A DNA stretch of 64,000 nt from Motacilla alba alba (taxonomy: Eukaryota; Chordata; Aves; Passeriformes; Motacillidae), in the NCBI RefSeq assembly GCF_015832195.1, contig NC_052019.1, forward strand, positions 6,174,872 through 6,238,871, written 5' to 3'. The notes under the pieces are model-generated. The model was not told the origin of the DNA, ran no database searches, and worked only from the letters and a program-made list of their open reading frames with translations. This document shows positions 1-11,591 of the stretch, piece by piece; position 1 is the stretch's first letter; each line of letters opens with the position of its first letter. The position numbers and the translations under genes were made by a program.

Positions 1-3000
1 TGCCACTTGTCCAGGGTTGTTCTTGGACAGAATTGTGAAAGTGGTAACATTTTGCTACTAAAACCAGCTTATTATTAGTCTGACAATGACCCATAGATAG
101 AGATATAGATATGTCTTTCATTGAACGTTATGCGGAAGGTAAATGGCACTTCATTAATAAAATATGTATTTAACAGCATATGAGGGCAATGTTGCAAGTC
201 TTGATATCATCAGACACCAAGGCTATCTTTCATTGACCCCAAAGTCTCAATTTCTTTACCTTATTGTGATGCTGCAAAGTGTAGTGGTCGGAGAGATTAC
301 ACCACTTCCATATTTCTGTTACACAATTGCGTATCTTTTTGCTTATAAAAGATAAATCTAAGTTTTAAAAGCTAAAAATTATTTTTCTCTCTACCCTTTC
401 AAATGCTTTTTCTTTCCTTTCTGACTTAATGGTTTACTTAACCTTTAGAAAGTCTATTTATCAAAAGAGATTTGAGTATAAAGTTGGGGTGGGGCTGACT
501 GCTGCCAGTGACATATTAAAATTTGTATTTATTACATATATGGACTGTCTTCTGAAGTAGTTCTCTTCTGAAGTATGAGAGGAAGGATTCCCTAACAACA
601 CCTTGTGCCCCACTGAACATTATGAACATCTTAGACACTTAGACTGTTATATGCTCTGCAATGTCCAATTAAAAGTTATCATCCTCTGCTGTTGTTTTAG
701 TGCTTCTACAACTTACGGGTGCTGTTATTTCTTGAAATCAAAGTTAAACTGTAATAGCCTATTGACCTATCCTGATGAGGTGTGATTTTTCACCTCAAGC
801 AAACACACTTTTCCCATTAAAGATGTTGAGCAGCAGTCCTCTCTGAGATTTTGCTTCATTTGGTAATTGTCATAGGATGTTTCATTTTCTTCCACAAGAG
901 ATATTTTTACTTTTCTACCAGAAGACTACGAAGTATGTAAGCCCATAAAGAATGTTTCAATAGCTTTCATTCTGGGGCGGAAGAAACAGCTGGATCCACA
1001 TTCCTGGCTGTAAAGCCCAGTATTGCAATTCCCAGTTCATTGTGATGGATTGGGTAATTCCACACTAAGGAATTATCTCAGTGTTTGGAAGGCACAGAAC
1101 TGTACAATTGATTATTTTTGTTTGATTATAAATGCCATCCAAAAATAATGCCTGTGCTCAGTCACTGACATGTGTGACCTCTCTTTTCCTTCCAGCCCCT
1201 CTGGAATCTCTTCGTGCTGGCCTATTTTGGCCATGTGGTTTTTCAGGGAGATGGAACACATATCAGTGATGTTTCTACACGTTTTGGTGAAGAAAATAAT
1301 AAACATTGATCAGTGCTATTAGGGAGGGGAGTGATAGAGGTATAATTTTATGGGGGACAGCAGCTGTGTAGTAGTTAAAATAGAAGGCTGGGAGCCAGGT
1401 CTTATCAGTTTATCCTCGGCTCTGCTGTAATCTTCTTCTTATCATTAACCTTGCATTAGTCCTTTCAGTGGCATGCCTCCCTCCCCCAACCCTAAGCAAT
1501 TTAGGATTGTTGAAGATGGAATTTTGGCCTGTATTTTTGGGTGGAGTGTTCATACCACCTCACTTTTGGCACCCACTCTACGTAGCCATCATCTCTTCCA
1601 CAGTCAGGGAAGAGAGGCAGGTGTCACCCTGACCTTCTTTTCGTTCTCTGGACTTGGGTACTAGAGTTAGGTTTCCAAAGTAAGGACTGTTTAAACTTAT
1701 TTGTCAGATAACACTTAAAATTACAGATTTCTTCCTAGTGTTTATAAACTTTCTGTAAGTAACTAGTGATTTATTGTTATAAATAAAAATTGCAATGAAT
1801 TGGTTATAATTGAAAAAGGCTGATTGGTATTATAAATGAAGCTTTTCCTCTCAACTCTATAAAGTGCAAGACCACCATCATTCCCCCACCAGAACAAAAT
1901 GGGTAGATGCTAAAAATATGTTTTTCAAGGAACTTTAATATGTGTGACATCCACTCTGCGCCTGCACTACACAGGCAGTAAACTCTTTAAAACAGGGTCT
2001 GTCTTCTGTGCTATCTGTGAACAGCCTCTAATATACTGGGACCCAGTCTCTAAGAAAGCCTTGATGCTAGCATTAAAAAATACTGGGAAATATTACCGAT
2101 TTGTTCTGGGCCTGGAACAGCTGGCTGGTAATTGCTGTCTTTTGGGGGCTGCTATTTCATGCTCAGAAAGTGCTGGTGACAAGGCAGAAGCCTAACCACT
2201 CATCTTGTTCTCTGATTTCTTCTCCCTTTCATCCTCTGAAGCAGCAGATCAAGACTGTGACCGCAGACTGGTGCCTGTGGTACAGAGCTCTCGGGGCTGC
2301 TGTCTGTGTGTGCTGGAGCATGCTGATAAAAAAGCAACCTCAACAACAGCAACAAAGGAGGCAGGATTGTTTTCTTGCCCCCTGTGGAATGGAGACCTGA
2401 AGTGAGGCGGGAGGTCCTGGTGTCTGGAGGAGTCAGCATGGCGGAAGGGCTGTGATTGCCTTTGTAATGTAATTGTTGTAATGGCAGGCCAGGGAATTGC
2501 AGTGGTTGAGTGAAAAACTCCAGCTGTTTCTCCTTGTGGTTCTTTGTGTGGTTGCAGCAGGAGCTGGAGCATCCCCATGCGCAGATGGAGCCACGACTGA
2601 GAATGTGTCTCGGATGACTTTGTGAGCTCTGTGGGCAGCAAGAGACCACAAGGAGCAAGGAAGAGCTGCACTTTCAGAAAGGCTTCTCCCTCCACAGTGT
2701 TATGGAAAGTGGCTGGGGAAGGAGGGGAGGAAGGTTATAAAGTAGGTGCAGATCTGACCTAGATACAGAGTCATGGGCACACAGAAGGGGAGGAGAGAGG
2801 TGAGTGTGGTAGGCACAGGTCATATCCTGCATGAACTCAGAAGAACTCCAGAATTCCTCTGTATGAATACAGCCAGAAGAGAATATTTCTCAATCTTCAA
2901 GGACTCCTTTTTCACTAATATTCTTTTCTATTGTGTGTCTTCTTTCTTATCAATCATACCATGCTCCAGGAGTTACTAAAGCTCTCTTTGAGAGCTACAT

Positions 3001-3084
3001 GAGCCAACTATGGCAAGTGGAATTTGTGAAATCTATAGTTCAGCCATAGTTAGATCAATTATAGTTTTACATGTTCTAAAGTTT
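1..3084 (+). other. FGFRL1: Intron of FGFRL1 between Ig1 exon (outside) and linker exon, first part
   Basis: This stretch has no coding exon I can support. It is AT-rich, with scattered open frames under 155 codons on both strands. The longest lie antisense around 2200-2695, overlap each other in different frames and show no domain, so I read them as chance. The segment 2330-2360 is a short CAA/CAG-rich low-complexity run. Intron assignment is inferred from the phase-1 acceptor at 11510 needing an upstream donor that is not in the window. Confidence 0.7.
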
Positions 3085-3755
3085 GAGGCTGGAAAGCTGC
3101 CTGGGAGAAAAAGGAACTGGGGGTGTTGGTTGAGAGCCAGCTGAACATGAGCCAATTTGTGCCCTGGTGGCCAAGAAGACCAGTGGGATCCTGGCCTGGG
3201 TCAGCAATGGTGTGGCCAGCAGGACCAGAGCAGTGATTGTCTCCCTGTGCTGGGCACTGGTGAGGCCACATCTCAATGAACATCTCTGTGTTCATTTTTG
3301 GTCCCATCACTGCAGAAAGGACATTGAGGGGCTGGAGCATGTCCAGAGAAGGCAACAGAGCGGGGGAAGAGTCTCGAGTCCACATCCCATGAGGAGCAGC
3401 TGAGGGAGCTGGGTGTGTTTAACCTGGACAAAAGGAGGCTCAGGAGGGACCTTCTTGGTCTCTGCAACTCCCTGACAAGAGGATGTAGACAGATCGGGCT
3501 CTTCTCCCAGGTAACAAGGTCAGGATGAGAGGAAATAGCCTCAAGTTGCACCAGGGGAGGTTTAGATTGGGTATTAGGGAAAACTTCTTCAGAAAGGTTT
3601 GTCAGGCATTGGAACAGGCTGCCCAGGGAAGTGGTTGAATCACCATCCCTGGAGATATTTAAAAGATATGTGGATGTGGCCCTTAGGGACATGGTTCAGA
3701 GGGATTTGGCAGTGTTAGGTTTGTAGTTGGAATCAATCATCCTATGATTCTGTGA
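3085..3755 (+). mobile_element. CR1 LINE 3' fragment, sense orientation
   Basis: The segment is about 670 bases of CR1-like sequence on the + strand. It shows the recognisable series of CR1 3' words: 'ggggctggagcatgtcc' near 3329, 'ggaggtttagattgg' near 3557, 'ggaacaggctgcccaggga' near 3611, 'ccatccctgg' near 3642, and the terminal 'ctatgattctgtga' at 3742-3755. The upstream part encodes relics of the reverse-transcriptase end and 3' region only. Many stops and small indels show it is an old, dead 5'-truncated copy. The antisense open frames at 3059-3692 are shadows of this repeat. Confidence 0.9.
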
Positions 3756-4827
3756 AATAGAGTTTCTTTCTCTTCTACTGAGTGACTATTCCATAGTCAA
3801 GCAGATGCCCCTCTTGGGAAGCTTTCACATATGTTCAATTCAAAGGCTTTCATTTTTTATCTCAGTTTTTTATGTATTATTCCCTTTATACCCTTAAAAT
3901 ACCCCACTTTTCTGAAGTTCCACCTCTCCACATTTACCTCTCTAAGGAAATATGTGATCCCTTTCCATACCAAAGTTTTTAAATCAAGCCCAAGCAATAA
4001 ACCACAGCATTCTTTATGCAGGAGTACAGAACAGGGATATGTCCATGTTGGTCTCCCAGCAGAGACTGCAGTATTAAGGAGGAATTGGTAGTAAAAGAGT
4101 TAGTCCAGGTGCTGGTTGCAGCTTATGGGCAGCAGTGAAATATTCTCTCTGGGCTGCTGAAACTCTCAGTGGAAGTAGGATTGGTTTGTCTGTGCTGTTG
4201 GAGCTCGATTGGTACCAGCCTGTAAAAAAACCAGTTTTCATAAGTCTGTGCTACCCCATAGTCCCCCTTTTTCTCATTTTGTGAAAGATAATTAAGTCTT
4301 CCTTGGTCTCAAAGCTGTCATCTCTGATTATGTTCACCTGTTGTTGAGATGTGGGATGCAGCAATAACCACCAATTCAGAGCTTTGTCACTGACAGGTAA
4401 TACAATGGGCCTGCACATCGTCACAACTCAGAAATGTGAGTTACTGATGCAGCTCTGGACACAAGCCTCATTTCTTCATTACCCAGCCAGGGCTTTTGTC
4501 TGTTGTCTGTGGAGTCTCTCCAGTGTTTCAGGAGGCAGGTGGCCTGCAAATGTTTCTTTTGCAAAGCATCCTGCTTACAAGAGAGTCCCTGGGCCTGAAG
4601 TGAAATCCGTGAAAATTTTTGCATGGAAATTCTCACGAAAATGGCCAGAGCTGAAAATACCAAAAAAACCCCACCAACACATACTTCTTTATTTTTATTG
4701 TCAGGAAATTCCAGTTTTAATACCTCTGGTTATTTTTGGCCCAACTGCAGTTGAAGGCAATAGGTGGTAAAGTCTCCAGTGCCTGTCACAGAGGGAAATT
4801 CTCTGCCAGTAACCTTTAACTTCATGT
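3756..4827 (+). other. FGFRL1 intron sequence, no gene seen
   Basis: About 1.1 kb of unremarkable intronic sequence between the CR1 copy and a T/G low-complexity tract. The open frame at 4351-4770 has no recognisable domain, no splice context and AT-rich composition, so it is not called. Confidence 0.6.
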
Positions 4828-5008
4828 TGGTTTTATTGTGGGTTCTTTGGTTTTAGTTTGGTGGGGGGTTTTTTTGGTTGTTTTTTTGTTGTTGTTGGTT
4901 TTTTTTGTTGTTTTTTTTTTTTTGTTTTGTTTTGTTTTTGGTTTTTTTTTTTTGTGTGTGTGGGGGGGTGGTTTTGGTTTTTTTGGTTGTTTTTTGGGTT
5001 TTTTTGAG
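4828..5008 (+). repeat. T/G-rich low-complexity tract
   Basis: About 180 bases consist almost only of T and G on this strand, with long T runs broken by GG, GGGGGG and a GTGTGTG then GGGGGGG block near 4953-4967. The complementary strand is pure A/C-rich. The open frames read from it (poly-Phe/Val/Gly one way, poly-Lys/Pro the other) are artefacts of composition. Its strand asymmetry is noted separately as a finding. Confidence 0.9.
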
Positions 5009-5150
5009 AAAAGCAGAGTTTTCCCTGACTATGCACTCCCCTGTGTGGGTTTCTACTTTTCCATCTTGAGGAATTTTCTCTGACTGGACCCAAGGAGGGA
5101 GGTTTCTTCCATGAGGTCTTTTTTATCCAAATATTCCTGATACCTTTACT

Positions 5151-5190
5151 TTCACTGAACTTTTGCAAATTTCACTGAACCTTTGCAAAT
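5151..5190. repeat. Two-copy 20-bp tandem duplication
   Basis: Units at 5151-5170 and 5171-5190 match at 19 of 20 positions (TTCACTGAAC followed by TTTTGCAAAT or CTTTGCAAAT). It is a recent small local duplication in the intron. A similar small direct repeat, CTGTTAATACAG, occurs twice just downstream at 5226-5237 and 5248-5259. Confidence 0.85.
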
Positions 5191-8100
5191 CTAAACAGAT
5201 TTCCTGTCTTTTCATAACATCAGCGCTGTTAATACAGTAGATGACACTGTTAATACAGGTAGGTTAAGGAATGGTGAGCAGGAGATGGAGGGTTAATGAA
5301 GGATCTACAAAAAACATTCAAAACCGTATCTAATATTTATGCCAGCTTTGTTTCAATGGGATAAGTTCATTGGAGTTTGGTCCTGTCTGTCTCTGGCAGG
5401 AAAAGAGGATTCAGAGTGGACACTTGCTAAATTACACCCCAGTGGTGGTAAAAAAAAAATCAGAATTAGTCTAAGTGAAGACCTTGCATCTTCATGATTT
5501 CAAGTCACCCTTGGGATTCACCTGTCTCAAGGGTCCTGCAGCCAGGCCTCACAAAAAAACAACCAAAACAAGCTGAAAAATCACAAGAACTCGAAAATTA
5601 GTGGTTTATTCCTCTTTACCCAAGATTTGAGTGTATTTTCACAGAGTTCTTCAGAATCACAGGTGTTAAGAGTTGTTATTCAGTAACAAAAAACCCTCTG
5701 TGTTTTAAAGTAGTGACTTCAAGGTCAAGATCATGTTCAAGGTCCTCCAGAAACATCCCAAATATCACAAGATGAGCAATAAAACCCTGTCAGCTGGCAG
5801 TGGTAGCTCTCAGATGGTGTTTGTGCTAGCCAGTGGGTTGGGCTGGTTTTCCCTGGCTGTTGAGGGTTAATACCAGCTGAAATTCTAATGAAACCTGGAG
5901 TGTTAATTAAAGTCCCCACATTAAGGAGATGTGGGGAAAGCAAGCACCTTAATCCCTGTAATATCCCAGAGACAAAGTTGTTACTGCCTTCCTACACATG
6001 TACCTCACAGACCATTCATCTGGGCATCAGATAAGTCAGTTGGGATAGCAGAAGACTCCCTAAAACAAAGTACAGAGTGATCTCTGCCTTGTGTTTCCCT
6101 TTAAATTCCAGCAAGTATTATAGGAAAACTTGAATGCATCTGAGATAGACTGCAGAAACCCACTTTTTAAGATTGCACTTGCTTTTGGATGTGTGTTTAT
6201 CTGCACCTTCAAGGATGCTGAAAAATAAGTCCAGTCTTTCCCTGTTTGAAGTTTATGGTCTAAGATTTTCCTGGTTAGGCTCAACAGAACAAATTCTGAT
6301 TTAACTCCTAGAAAGGCCCAAGGTCCACCTCCCACAAGAAACCTGAGTTTGATCACTGCCTAGAATTCTGCAGCAGTGAAGGACATTGGGGAGCAAGTAT
6401 GATGTGCAGATATGATGTGTCTGGGTAAACACAAGAGTCAGCTCGTACAGCGGAGTTCAGAGAGATTTCTTTCATTCATCCATGGGAGAAGGAGAAGTCC
6501 TCATTATAATTGTTCAAGCCTGACTGGATTACATCACTTTCCCCCTCATTTCACTCCCTCCCCACTTGCCTCCCTCCTTTTATTTACACCCCTTGTTCAG
6601 CAGCGGTGTGGAGTGGGGGCTGCCCTAATGATGGATGCTGATCGCTTCATTCCCCACTGCCCCCCCCAGCGCCTCCCCCAGTGCTTTGAAGTGTGCTCAG
6701 GTCTCAGGCTCCAGTTCAGAGGTCACTTTGTTTATTTATGCAAAGCTGGCTCATCTGTGAAATGGGGCTTTCAAGGCCTCTGACATCAAAGACTCCAAAG
6801 CTGGTCCCATCAAGTCAGAGCAGGGACGGGCCTTGCATTATAACAAATTGAAGCAACTTTGTGAATCATAGGGAAATATGATGGCTAGATTTTTGCTTCA
6901 AAAATTGGGCTGTTGTTTTGACTTGTGGTTGGATGCTCAGCACATGGTATTGGCCTGAAAACCAGTCATGCCCTTTTGGCTAAAACATGAAGCCTTCATG
7001 GAGAGCCTGTGGGTAAATAAAATTTGATCCTGACTCAGTAACAATCTAAATATTTCTCATCAGTTGCTCTCAGAGCTGGATTGTTATGCAGAATTTTCCA
7101 TGTGCTTTAACTTTTAAGAGGGAATGGAACAATTCTGCCATGGTAATAAACAGTAACCATATCCCACTGATGTGGCAGTCTTTGACCCATAGGCTCCTCA
7201 GTGGGCTTTGTCAGTTGATGGAGTTATGTACAGAAATCCCTTTTCTACAGAAATCCAGCCTGCTTTGGGACACCACACTCTTCCCCAGCACCAGCAGCAT
7301 CTCAGTCCTGTGGCATCTCAGACCTAAAAGCCAGCTAGGAATGAGATCCTGAGGCAAGGGAGAGGCAATGGCAGGAGAACAGCTGAGGATGATGCCACTG
7401 GGGTGACATTCCTGAAGAGTGGGCTGATGCCTCTGTCCATCCTGGCCCTGTTTTGCATGGCCATGTGCAATATTTGGAGGGGAAGGGCCTACACGAGTTT
7501 GTCCCATGTCTCCAAGTCTGTCACCTGACACGATATTGGAGCCTTGCCCTTCAGGTTTCTCGACCAGCCAGCATGCTCTGTCCCACCATGGAGCCAAATT
7601 GTACATTAAGGACACCTAAATCATGTGTATGTTTTCTTAGCATCAGATACTCGTGACATAAAATTAGTCAGTGATTGCTTTTCAAGGCAGGTTTTCCACT
7701 TCATATTCCAACTGGCTGCTATCCTTAGCATGTGATACTGTCCAAGAAGTCCAGTGCAGGATGACCTTCCAATATAGGTCACAGAAAAGGGAGCTTGTAG
7801 GATCCTTCAGCAGTTCATCCTTCTTAGCACTGCCTCTCATGGTAATCTGCTGGCAGCAAATTTGGCAGTGCTGCACAGCTGGTCCCTGCTGCCCTTTGAC
7901 TGCAGGCTGATTTTCTTTTTGTGCTTATCACCCCAAGCTGCCCACCTCTGTGGGGAGCTGACAAGAGCATGAATAAGCAATCGGATTATTAGGTCATTTC
8001 TTGAATATAGCTAAGACTCATGATCTCTGCTACTAACTCATCATTTTGTATGCTGCTCCTGGATGTCTGGATGTGGCTTCTTTCTCCAGGTCCTCTCTCT

Positions 8101-10989
8101 GTCTAAGAAGAATACTGCCAGGCCAGTTGTGTTTGTGACAGTTGGAGTGAAGTGCAAACAGCAGGTCTTCAGATCTGACACTATTAACCAGGCTTCAGAC
8201 TGCAGGTTTGGGCTGAACCAGATGCTTCTGAACTTTCAGGAAATTTAGCTTTGCTTTCAGCATCACAGACCCCTGTAAAACACCACAGAAGTGGTGTTGG
8301 AAACCACTTGATATTAAAATTGAAAAAATAAGAAAGTTCTTCAAAGCAGGGAGAAACAAACTCCATGCAGCCACAGAACTGACTTTAGTTGAGGCAGATG
8401 GAAGTCAAATATTGATGATGTCTGAATTAGACAGGGACCTTCCATCCTCTGGGTGTTCCTGAGTTTTCTCTCTCTCCAAGAAGAAAGCAGCCCTTTTTTG
8501 TTCTTTGCAGCCACGTCAGAGCTTAAGACACTCACCCAAGGTGCAAAGGGGAGATTCAAATCCGTCTCTGAATGCAGCAGAAAAGATACCTGACCCTGTG
8601 TCACTCACATCACAGAGAGCACTTTATTGTTATACCTCTGGCTACTCTACTGCCTCGCTCATACTTTTTAAGTTCAGGGACTGGAGACTCAGGGGCTCAG
8701 GGAATCTTCCCCAAATAAGCTTCATCCAGTTTCTGGCTGTCATGAATCAGCTCTCTTTGCTACAGCTGTTGGGTGTGAGTTTGTTCAGATACAAGGAAGG
8801 TAGGAACCCAATTCACTGCACATTGCAGCTGGAAGGGTCTGCTGTAACATCCCTCACCCCATGAGCAGCTCTGGGGATGGGAAGGAGCAGTTTTGCTCTA
8901 CAAGAGTTTCCATGTTTATGGCATTTCCCCACATCAAGACTTCTATTGCTATTGTTAATGTTACCACGTTCCCAACACATGTGAAGCAAGTTCCAGTGTG
9001 GCTGAACCAATGTGCCTAAATGCATGCAGTTACTTATTTCAGTCTTGCTCCTCCACCAAACCATCTATTCCATTGGCTCAGCATGGTGGCATAAGTTAGC
9101 CTGACCTCTTCCCCCAGAAATGGTTTTTTCTGGGTTTGGTAGGTGACTCCACAGGTTTGCGATTTGTCGGGATAAAAACTGAGGATGCATCTTCAAAGGA
9201 TCAAACAGATTCAGAGCAATTTTCCTTACATCAAAAGCTTGGCAGCAAGTCAAGAGGTGTGGAGTCCACAGTCAGAGGTTGTGTGTCAGCAGGAGGAGGG
9301 CACAGGGGCTGACTTTCTGTAACATGAGGCAGTGGGCAAGGGAGATACCCTGCTCTTAGTACATCAGACTCTGCAGGATTAAGGTATAATTGGCAGAACA
9401 TTACCACTTAAATCTCATAACCACTTTTATGATATTCAGCAGTTAACAACGGACAGGAATCCCCCATCTCTGACCACAGTTTTTCCTCTCCATTACAACA
9501 CATTTTTCTAAATGTGCTGAGGAATTTACTTGTTCTCTTGTTAGACAGCATCCAAGAGCTCATTTGTGACACTATGGATATTTATGGGTAAAACTGTACA
9601 AGTGCCAGGAGATAGTTAATTTGGTATTTTGACTGAAAGGAGACAACGTCATATGCAAGCCATCATCTATAATGTGTATTTTTGTATTCCCTGCATTTGG
9701 TTTGCCAAGGCTGTAAAAATAAACTTGCAAAGTGCAGCTCAGGAGGCACTGGCACTCCTCTGTAACGCAGGCTGCAGGCAGAGCCTGGGTGGTGCACTGG
9801 CACTCAGGCTCTGTGTGGGACTTGGTGTTTTCTGAGTGGGCCCTTTTTCACCCTGCTGCCCATGGTTTGGGCTGGGAGATGCCTGGGGCACCCAGGAAAG
9901 GCTCAGAGTGTCCGGTCATGGACAGAGGGTGGTGGGAAGTGGGATGGGGCAGTCAGCTGGAGGAGCTGCTGAGGTTTGAGCATGGCACTGCTGCCCACAA
10001 AGTTTTCTTTTGCCCTTGAAGTGACAGCTGCACATAGCTGTACGTGTACATTTCCAGGAGAAACTGGTGAAGTAGCCAAAAGGAGAAGAGAAAAATCTCT
10101 CAGGGTCAAGGGGGGGGGACAAACTCATGTAGCATTGCACCCTCTCTGCTTAAGGGACAGGTCTAATGAGAACAGAGCATCTGTTTGCAGATAATGCCCT
10201 ATTACTGAAGAGATGGGATGAGTTTCCAAAATAGCAGAACCTGGGGTGAGGATTGGGTTAAAGACACATTCTTCTCTCTCAAAGACTGCACACAAGTTTA
10301 CACACTAAATACTGTTTTAAGCACAACCCAACATGTAAAACAACTGTAAAGAGAAGTTTTACTATTTGTACCTTTTGGGGCGAGCATGCTTATATATAAG
10401 TTGAGAACAGTTTTCCCTCTCTGTTTCAGATTACAGAAATAATTGTCCTGTCTTTTGCTTACAAGACCCTTTTCTTATGAGTTTCAGGACTTGGGCATTT
10501 GGAAGGATTCCTTCCTTAAATTAGATATTTCCACTTCTCTTTATTTGTTTGGGGTTTTTACACCATTGTATTCCTCATTGAGGCAAACTTTTCCCCAGCC
10601 TTCATCTGACCTGTCTCCGAAAATCAGTGCAGTAGAGGTCAAGCTGGAGGAGGAAAAACTTTCACATCTGGGTGCTGCAGATGTGTGAGGCCACCAGTGT
10701 CACCCAGGTCGTAGAAGGAGGCTCAGGGCACTTTCCTGCCCCCTTGGCCCTCCTGGAGACCTCACAGGTGGCCATATCACAGTGGCAATTCGAGATGGGG
10801 GCTGCTGGAGAGATGTGGGTTTCACCTTGTAGGGATTTCTATTTCTCCAGGGCAGAGCTGAGATTTTGGTGCTGCTGTGTGGTAGTGATATAGACAACAA
10901 GAGTGATGAGGGACAAAGTGGTGTGTTGATACAGGTGGATGGGTGGTCTTAATTAAAAAGAAATACTTACAAGCAGCTTTTCAAGTCAA

Positions 10990-11360
10990 TATTGATTTTG
11001 CCGGCCATAAATGTGCATTCAATATCCCTTGAGAGCTCATTTGACCCCAGACCTGCTTGCTTTTCTGATTTTGTGTGGAAGCTGAAGGGTGAATTAGTGG
11101 CCATGATCATACTGCTTATGCTCTCTATGACTGATCACATGAGTCTTCCCCCACCTCCTAGGTTTAATTACCTTTAATGTTGATTTATGCCATTATTTGC
11201 ATAGATGGTACCACGGATCAGCTTCTCCTAGGGAACAGCAACCTGTAAACATAGAGAGGCATTTGTCAGCTATCAATGGCAGCATTGATTAAACTCCCAT
11301 TGATTTGGTGGCCTGCTGAAAAGCCCATAAAGCAGAAAACGAAATTGTTCATTAAACTGG
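10990..11360. promoter_or_regulatory. Candidate intronic conserved non-coding element
   Basis: This AT-rich island contains a run of transcription-factor-like words: TTTAATTACCTTTAATG near 11162, TTATTTGCATA near 11192 (octamer-like), TGATTTATG, and paired ATTGATT motifs at 11284-11290 and 11299-11305. It shows no repeat character. Reading it as an enhancer of FGFRL1 is inference; only composition and motif density are seen. Confidence 0.22.
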
Positions 11361-11510
11361 CCAGGCTGTAGGTGCCAGGATGTGGATGCCTACTTATGTT
11401 GAGTTTGCTTCAGCTGCATGGTGTCTGCAGCAGGAAATGCAAACTCCTGTTGTTGTCCTGCTGTGCTGCAGGAGACCTTCTTAACATCTTCCCTTTCCTT
11501 TCCTGCACAG

Positions 11511-11591
11511 ATGATGCCAGCTCAGGAAAGGACGGCCAGGTGCCTGAAGGCTCCAATGGAGAATATGAAGACCATTCTGGGAAGCAGTGGG
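11511..11591 (+). CDS. FGFRL1: FGFRL1 coding exon: acidic linker between Ig1 and Ig2
   Basis: This 81-base exon encodes the Ser/Gly/acid-rich linker that corresponds to the FGFR acid-box region, between Ig1 and Ig2, outside the cell. It reads DDASSGKDGQ then VPEGSNGEYEDHSGKQW, which aligns well with the FGFRL1 linker and its 'EDxSGQQW'-like end. The acceptor is a C/T-rich tract ending in CACAG at 11510. The donor is GTAAGG from 11592. Both flanking introns are phase 1: the last G joins CC of the next exon to give Ala, restoring the expected ARPRF start of Ig2. The length is divisible by 3, so the exon could be skipped without a frameshift. Linker exons diverge fast, which lowers confidence slightly compared with the Ig exons. 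Confidence 0.92.

Larger units (their letters stand above)
5009..11510 (+). other. FGFRL1: FGFRL1 intron, last 6.5 kb before the linker exon
   Basis: No coding exon or recognisable transposon is seen here apart from the small duplication at 5151-5190. Compositionally distinct islands at about 6590-6890, 9410-9700 and 10990-11360 read like conserved regulatory DNA, and the last is listed separately. The segment ends with a polypyrimidine tract and a CACAG acceptor at 11506-11510. Confidence 0.65.

Noticed and set aside
2200..2695. Two overlapping antisense open frames of about 150 codons
   Set aside because: They overlap each other and + strand frames in different phases, show no domain or splice signals, and sit in the intron. 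Composition with few stop words explains them.
3059..3692. Antisense open frames of 108 and 139 codons
   Set aside because: They are the reverse complement of a CR1 3' fragment.
4833..5168. Lys/Pro-rich and Phe/Val-rich open frames
   Set aside because: Both are translations of the T/G low-complexity tract.
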